A DNA stretch of 64,000 nucleotides from assembly GCA_025786725.1 (NCBI GenBank), contig JAHLTZ010000001.1, forward strand, positions 124,001 to 188,000, given 5' to 3'. This DNA comes from Syncephalis fuscata. Lineage: Eukaryota; Zoopagomycota; Zoopagomycetes; Zoopagales; Piptocephalidaceae. Shown piece by piece: positions 61,020 through 64,000 of the stretch (positions are counted from its first letter, which is position 1; every line of letters starts with the position of its first letter). Under the pieces are notes generated by a model, which made no database searches, had not been told where the DNA came from, and saw only the letters and a program-made list of their open reading frames with translations. Made by a program: the position numbers and the translations under genes.

Positions 61020-64000
61020 TTACATAGTCATGTGCTCGTGTAGCTGCGCTTGCAACTGATGAATGAGTTTAAGCATCTGCTCGTTTTCCATTCGAAGCGA
61101 TGATGCTTCGTCGGAAAGACTGACAATTTGCTCTTTTTGAACGGCAATTTGCATGTCCTTGGCATCCAATTCCTCGCGCATTGGACCATAGTCTTCACGA
61201 GCTGTAGTAATATGATCTTGAACGAGTTTCTGTTGTTCCGCTTCTAATTCAGCAATTAATTTACGATTACGCTCCTGAATATGGGTGATTTCTTCTTCGT
61301 GTTGCAATGCAAGGCTGTCCATCTGTTTATTAACCGTTTCAGTCTCTTGTTCGCGTTCTTTCATTTGTTTCGCGTATTCTTCTTCAAGTTGTTGAATATA
61401 TATCTTGTGCTGTTCAGCCTGATGAGCAAGCATAGCGTCGGCATCTACTTGATCTACATTGCGAACGGCCGCATCAGCAATCTGCTCAGCCTCTTCAAGT
61501 GCACTATTAAGTGCAGCGCGTGTCTGGCTAAGTTCGGCCTCGTGAGCTGCACGGATTTCAATTAGCTCTGCATCGTGTTGCTGACGTAGTGTATCCAATT
61601 CGGCGTGGAACTTTTCGCTATCAATTTTAGCAGTGTCAGCGTCGAATGATCGCGAACGCAATTGATCCAGTTCATTAGCCTGTTGGAGTAGCTTCTCTTC
61701 AAGCTCAGTTGTTATTTGGGCAAGTTTGGACTCGGCAGCAATATGTGCTTGCTTGGCCGTTTCAATTTCAACGTAAAGATCGGCGGCGTTAGAAATGGTG
61801 TTGGATTTGGCGGCTTCAATGGCCTCAGCATGGGCAGTCTTTAGCTCTGATAGCTCTGAAGCGTGCGTTTCACGTAATGTGGTAATTTCCGTTTGTAGAG
61901 CCACATAGCTTTCGTCGTTTACTTCTACAGATGTTGTACTGCGAGTAACCATTTCTATAGTCTCTGTATGCGATTGCTGTAGTGCCACTATCGCCACTTC
62001 ATGTTCGGCACGCAGTGAGGCCAATGCTTCTTCACGTTCAGTATGATGTCTTGCTTGATGCTCTTCTAAACTGGCAGCAGCGGCTGCTTCAGCCTCAGCG
62101 ACAGCAACGGCTACTCTCTCTTGTGCCTGTTGCACTTCAGTTTGCAATTGAATGATCTGTGCATTTAATTGTTCACGTTCGTTGTTTGCTTCTTGTTGAG
62201 CTGCTTCTAGTGCGGTCAAATGGGCAATTTCGGCCTCTTGAAGTTTGGCATCGGCATTGGCTTGAATTGCGACTAATGTGGCTTCGTGTTCAGCGTGTAG
62301 TTGATCCAACTGGGCTTGAAGAGCCAATAATTGCTCTGCAGCCTCAGAAGTGGCTGAAGAGCCTTTTGTCACCTCTGCAGCCTCTGCACGTACCGTTTCG
62401 AGCTCTTCAGCATGTATACGTGACAGTTCTTCCAAAGACTGGGCATGTGAACTAGCGAGTGCCGTTAATTCTTCAGTATGACGGCTGATGGTAGTTTCAA
62501 GCTGTAGACGCAGCTCATTCAATGTCTCGTCATCATCGTGTTGAACAATGGCAACAGCAGCAGCAGTGTTAACGGCAGTCAATTCCGCTTGATGGGCGGC
62601 TTGCAGTTCAGCGATTTGCTCGTTATGGTTTGCTGTCAGTTGGCGTAATGCTTCTTCACGTTCGTCACGGGCTGCCTGTAGAAAAGGAATGGTTACGTCG
62701 TGAACGCAAGAATGATGGAGGAGAAGAAGACAAGTGTCGCCAAACGTTAGAATGATGTCGATGCGGAAATGCATGCAATACAGATAACATTAAGCTTCTA
62801 GAGCTGCTATCTTGTATATTCATTTCCTGTATGCTCCATCTCTCTTTTATTGAGCTATACTCTCTCACTCTACTCCCCCTTCGTTCTGAATTGACACGCA
62901 CCTCCAGTTGAGCACGGGTATCCTTGGCATCCGCTGCTACCTTGTCAATCTCCGACTGGTTAACGGCAATACGTTCACGCAGTTCTTGTTCGACTTGAGC
63001 AATTTTTTCGGCATAACGTTCCTCGACCGCTTGTACTTCATCGATACGAGCTTGTTCAAGCTGTTCAATTACACTTACGTGTTGTGCTTCAATGGCAGCA
63101 ATAGCATCAGCCACACTACCTTCTTGTGCAGCACGTAAAGCATCGGCATGCTGTTCACTTAATCGAGCCAATTCAGCAACGTGGGACTCGGTAGCATTTG
63201 CCACTGCAGCAGCGACTGCAGCAGCAATTGCCTCTTCGCCTGCACCAGCTGCCGATGATGTTGCCGATTCACGTGCAGCTTCTAATTCGGCCTGATGAGA
63301 ACGCTTTAGTTCGGCTATTTCCTCAAAGTGTTCAGCAGCCAATCGTTCCGATTCATCCGACTGTGCACGTTCCGATGCAGCTAGTACTTGGATATGTGCA
63401 GTCTCCAATGCTTGAGTACGTTCTTCTAACTCACGTCGGGCCAAATTAAGCTGTTCAGTAAGTGATTCAATCTGCTCACGCAATGAAGTTACTTCTTCTT
63501 CTTTAGTCGCTAATTGTGCACGTAATGCATCGGCATCAATAGATATTTCACGTGCAATAGCATCAGATGCTTCATGCTGAATAGTTGTGGTAATAGTCTC
63601 TGCTGACTCCACAGCAGCTAGTGCAGTAGCTAGCTGTCCTTTAAGTTCAGTAACTTCACGTTCACGTTCAACCAATTTAGTGCTCTTTTCCTCAAGGGCC
63701 TTTTCACGTTCAGAGTCGCGTGTTTTAAGCAAGTTTAGCTCTTCACGTAGCTCAAGTAGACTGGCCTTGGCAGCAGCAGCACTAGCTGATCCAGCTGAAG
63801 TATTTGATGCATTTGATGCAACTGATGGCGCACGACGGGTTGTCGTAACATTAGCAGCTACTGTAGTACGTGTACGTGCAGTAGAAGTAGCTGCAGCTGA
63901 GGTTGTACGCGATGCAGTAGCAGTGGTAGTACGGCGAGCAGTGGCGGCTGATGTACCAGTAGAAGGTGTAGCGCTACTTGTACGTTTAGCAGCTACTGGC
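61020..64000 (-). CDS. Long coiled-coil protein, C-terminal part (cut by window end)
   Basis: Two visible exons (62902 to the window end, and 61020-62675) with a 226 nt intron (GTGCGT...CTACAG), phase 0, joining DTRAQLE to AARDERE. More than 900 residues are seen. The exon at the window edge begins in a basic Ser/Thr/Ala/Arg-rich linker (TSAATARRTTTATASRTTSA), then long heptad coiled coil rich in Ala/Glu/Gln (LREELNLLKTRDSEREKALE; HEAELSQTRAALNSALEEAE) with recurring HxxEL units, ending QLHEHMTM. A basic S/T/R linker before a long coiled coil is the plan of CLIP-170/Bik1-type plus-end proteins, whose CAP-Gly domains would lie outside the window. Golgin, spindle-pole or myosin-tail-like proteins are alternatives. 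The frame is clean over all visible sequence. Confidence 0.75.

Noticed and set aside
61281-63449. Plus-strand frames across the coiled-coil gene
   Set aside because: They lie opposite a continuous heptad-repeat protein with clean splice junctions; composition is that of complement translation.

Overview
This is nuclear DNA of an intron-rich eukaryote. The best fit is an early-diverging fungus, for example of Zoopagomycota type; this is inference, because no rRNA or other placing marker is present. The evidence is as follows. Genes are compact, with many 45-80 nt introns (GTAAGT donors, CTAAT/CTAAC-like branch sites, TAG acceptors) set in very AT-rich spacers. Eaf6, Opy2-like cysteine modules and GPI-type secreted proteins point to fungi. 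Augmin subunit HAUS1, a JMJD7-type hydroxylase, CAND1 and DM9-repeat proteins are more typical of basal lineages than of yeasts.

Layout. 1-10.5 kb: two single-pass membrane proteins with Ser-rich ectodomains, a PARP-type zinc-finger protein and a secreted repeat protein. 10.8-11.6 kb: an old copy of a palindromic repeat. 12-16 kb: a CAP protein and a DH-PH RhoGEF. 17.9-24.2 kb: a housekeeping block of TOE1 deadenylase, NOP58, an Mpv17/PMP22-family membrane protein and a JMJD7-like hydroxylase. 26-30 kb: a GPI-type SOD-like protein, tRNA-Pro and two DM9 proteins. 30.7-38.3 kb: CDC48, EAF6, VPS2/CHMP2, TSR2 and an isochorismatase-family enzyme. 39-49 kb: a secretome stretch with two Opy2-like Cys-repeat proteins, a Pro/Thr-rich Cys-module protein and a second CAP protein, followed by a DUF202 membrane protein; tRNA-Glu lies inside it. 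49.3-52.35 kb: a ~3 kb near-perfect palindrome. 52.9-64 kb: a membrane protein, CAND1 (about 20 exons), HAUS1 and the C-terminal part of a long coiled-coil protein that runs off the window.

Functional themes. One set serves ribosome and RNA biogenesis (NOP58, TSR2, TOE1). One serves ubiquitin and cullin handling (CDC48, CAND1). One serves chromatin, membrane and cytoskeleton (EAF6, VPS2, RhoGEF, HAUS1, the coiled coil). A second set is a secreted or cell-surface repertoire of Cys-rich, CAP, SOD-like and repeat proteins. At least three of these have recognisable TATA boxes 125-170 bp before the start codon.

Data caution. Many conserved genes (NOP58, TOE1, Mpv17, JMJD7, TSR2, SOD-like, DM9, Cys-repeat) carry single-base gaps or insertions, often at homopolymers, that break the frame, whereas CDC48, EAF6, VPS2, RhoGEF and almost all of CAND1 read cleanly. 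I treat the breaks as probable residual sequencing indels and not as pseudogenes.
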